The notes below the pieces were generated by a model, which saw only the letters and a list, made by a program, of their open reading frames with translations, did not search any database and had not been told where the DNA came from. DNA of 44,037 nucleotides from Leptolyngbya sp. DLM2.Bin15 (GTDB lineage Bacteria > Cyanobacteriota > Cyanobacteriia > RECH01): NCBI GenBank assembly GCA_007694125.1, contig RECH01000188.1:1-44037 (forward strand), read 5' to 3'. Positions within the stretch are counted from its first letter, which is position 1. Each line of letters starts with the position of its first letter. The translations under genes and the position numbers were made by a program. This document shows, piece by piece, positions 43,118 to 44,037 of this stretch.

Positions 43118-43951
43118 ATGACGCTTGCCACTTCAGTAAACCTTAAACCCAACTGGCCTGTCACTTTATTTATGGCAGGTGTTCACCTACTCGCTCTGTT
43201 AGCACTATTACCCAGCAATTTTAGCTGGAGTGCTGTGTGCTTGATGCTTGTGATGCATTTTGTGACGGGTTGCCTGGGCGTTACCCTGGGCTTCCATCGC
43301 CTCGTGACTCACCGGAGCTTTCAAGCTCCAAAATGGTTAGAGTACATCCTCGTCTTCTTCGGCAGCCTTGCGGTGCAGGGTGGCCCGATTGAATGGATTG
43401 GTCTCCACCGCCATCACCACGCCTACTCTGACCATGACGTCGATCATCATAGCTCAACCAAGGGCTTTTTCTGGAGCCACATGGTGTGGATGTTCTACGA
43501 GGTTCCTGCTAAGCAGGAAATTCCTCGTTTTACAAAAGATATTTCTGGCGATCCGGTTTACGAATTTCTAGAAAACTATTTTCTCTTGGTGCAATTGGCC
43601 TTAGCTGTTGTGTTCTACCTGCTAGGTGGTTGGCCCTTTGTGATTTGGGGCATTTTTGTTCGACTCGTCACGGTTTATCACATTACCTGGTTTGTGAATA
43701 GCGCCACCCATAAATTTGGCTACCGCAGCCATGAGTCAGGCGATCGCTCCACCAATTGTTGGTGGGTGGCGCTTCTGGCTTTTGGTGAGGGCTGGCATAA
43801 TAATCATCATGCATATCAATACTCAGCGCGCCATGGACTAGAGTGGTGGGAAATTGACGTAACTTGGATGATCATTCAACTTCTGTCGGCACTCGGGTTG
43901 GCGACCAAAGTTAAGCTGCCGCCGACCTTGCAAAAATCAAAATCGGTCTAA
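43118..43951 (+). CDS. desC: Acyl-lipid delta-9 desaturase
   Basis: A 277-residue di-iron membrane enzyme. The histidine boxes are HRLVTH (near residue 61), HRHHHAYSD (near 98) and EGWHNNHHAYQ (near 226), the three-box pattern of the stearoyl/acyl-lipid desaturases, and about four membrane segments separate them. It introduces the first double bond in membrane fatty acids with ferredoxin as donor. The family, size and HXXXH/HXXHH spacing fit DesC of cyanobacteria. It is followed by a strong terminator. Confidence 0.93.
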   Translation: MTLATSVNLKPNWPVTLFMAGVHLLALLALLPSNFSWSAVCLMLVMHFVTGCLGVTLGFHRLVTHRSFQAPKWLEYILVFFGSLAVQGGPIEWIGLHRHHHAYSDHDVDHHSSTKGFFWSHMVWMFYEVPAKQEIPRFTKDISGDPVYEFLENYFLLVQLALAVVFYLLGGWPFVIWGIFVRLVTVYHITWFVNSATHKFGYRSHESGDRSTNCWWVALLAFGEGWHNNHHAYQYSARHGLEWWEIDVTWMIIQLLSALGLATKVKLPPTLQKSKSV

Positions 43952-43999
43952 GTTGTTCAAGCTTGCGTATTAGATACACGTTCAATACGCGTAAGATTC

Positions 44000-44030
44000 A
44001 TGCAGAGAAGCCACCTTCTCTGCATTTTTT
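44000..44030 (+). terminator. Rho-independent terminator of desC
   Basis: ATGCAGAGAAG and CTTCTCTGCAT pair as a perfect 11-bp stem around a 4-base loop, directly followed by a T-run of six. It lies about 50 bases past the desC stop. Confidence 0.93.
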
Positions 44031-44037
44031 ATGGGAA

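Noticed and set aside
1-44037. tRNA, rRNA or transposase genes
   Set aside because: I scanned gene-free stretches for tRNA T-arm motifs and for transposase-like proteins and found none that held up.

Overview
The window is chromosomal DNA from a cyanobacterium, probably a filamentous, Leptolyngbya-like one (the lineage is my inference). The HIP1 octamer GCGATCGC recurs dozens of times in genes and spacers. The gene set is cyanobacterial: the acpP-fabF-tkt order, an EGY-type site-2 protease, a DUF3110 protein, a short three-S1-domain Rps1, an acyl-lipid desaturase of the DesC type, CofH, and a ModB-ModC fusion. I see no transposase, prophage, CRISPR array, rRNA or tRNA. The region reads as mostly core chromosome with a few accessory islands.

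Layout. 0.5-2.2 kb: formamidase and its FmdB zinc ribbon, closed by a strong terminator. 2.3-5.9 kb: a GspC/PilP-like membrane protein, glucokinase and an MFS exporter. 6-11.1 kb: a molybdate locus, with a divergent XRE-HTH/periplasmic-binding-domain regulator, then modA, a TauE/SafE permease and a modBC fusion. 11.5-14.2 kb: a Rieske oxygenase followed by an alpha-oxoamine-synthase-type PLP enzyme; this pair has no obvious housekeeping role and is the best candidate for an undescribed pathway. 14.3-17.5 kb: MltA, two small cyanobacterial proteins and MurQ (cell-wall turnover). 17.5-18.5 kb: a gene-free stretch with several hairpins. 18.5-24.6 kb: site-2 protease plus a membrane-anchored PIN-like protein, a D-ribulokinase-type kinase, a flippase-like membrane protein and folP. 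24.6-27.7 kb: a GIDE-domain protein coupled to a YggU protein, a thioredoxin-like ferredoxin with an acidic repeat tail, a 2TM protein and PsiE. 27.8-32.1 kb: tkt, fabF and acpP. 32.6-34.1 kb: an HDAC-like deacetylase and a membrane protein. 34.1-38.6 kb: a DnaA-box-rich spacer, dnaN and tex. 38.7-44 kb: a small membrane protein, cofH, rps1, a methionine-gamma-lyase-family enzyme and desC with its terminator.

Most important points. The spacer before dnaN carries six exact TTTTCCACA-type DnaA boxes, several near matches, an AT-rich core and a 14-bp palindrome, so it is very probably the chromosomal replication origin. Four of about ten convergent gene pairs end in a 4-nt overlap (CTAG or TTAG) in which both stop codons share bases. 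Several short tandem repeats (7, 12, 15 and 16 bp periods) lie in spacers or in low-constraint coding tails. All functional calls rest on motif and family recognition by eye; no database search was run.
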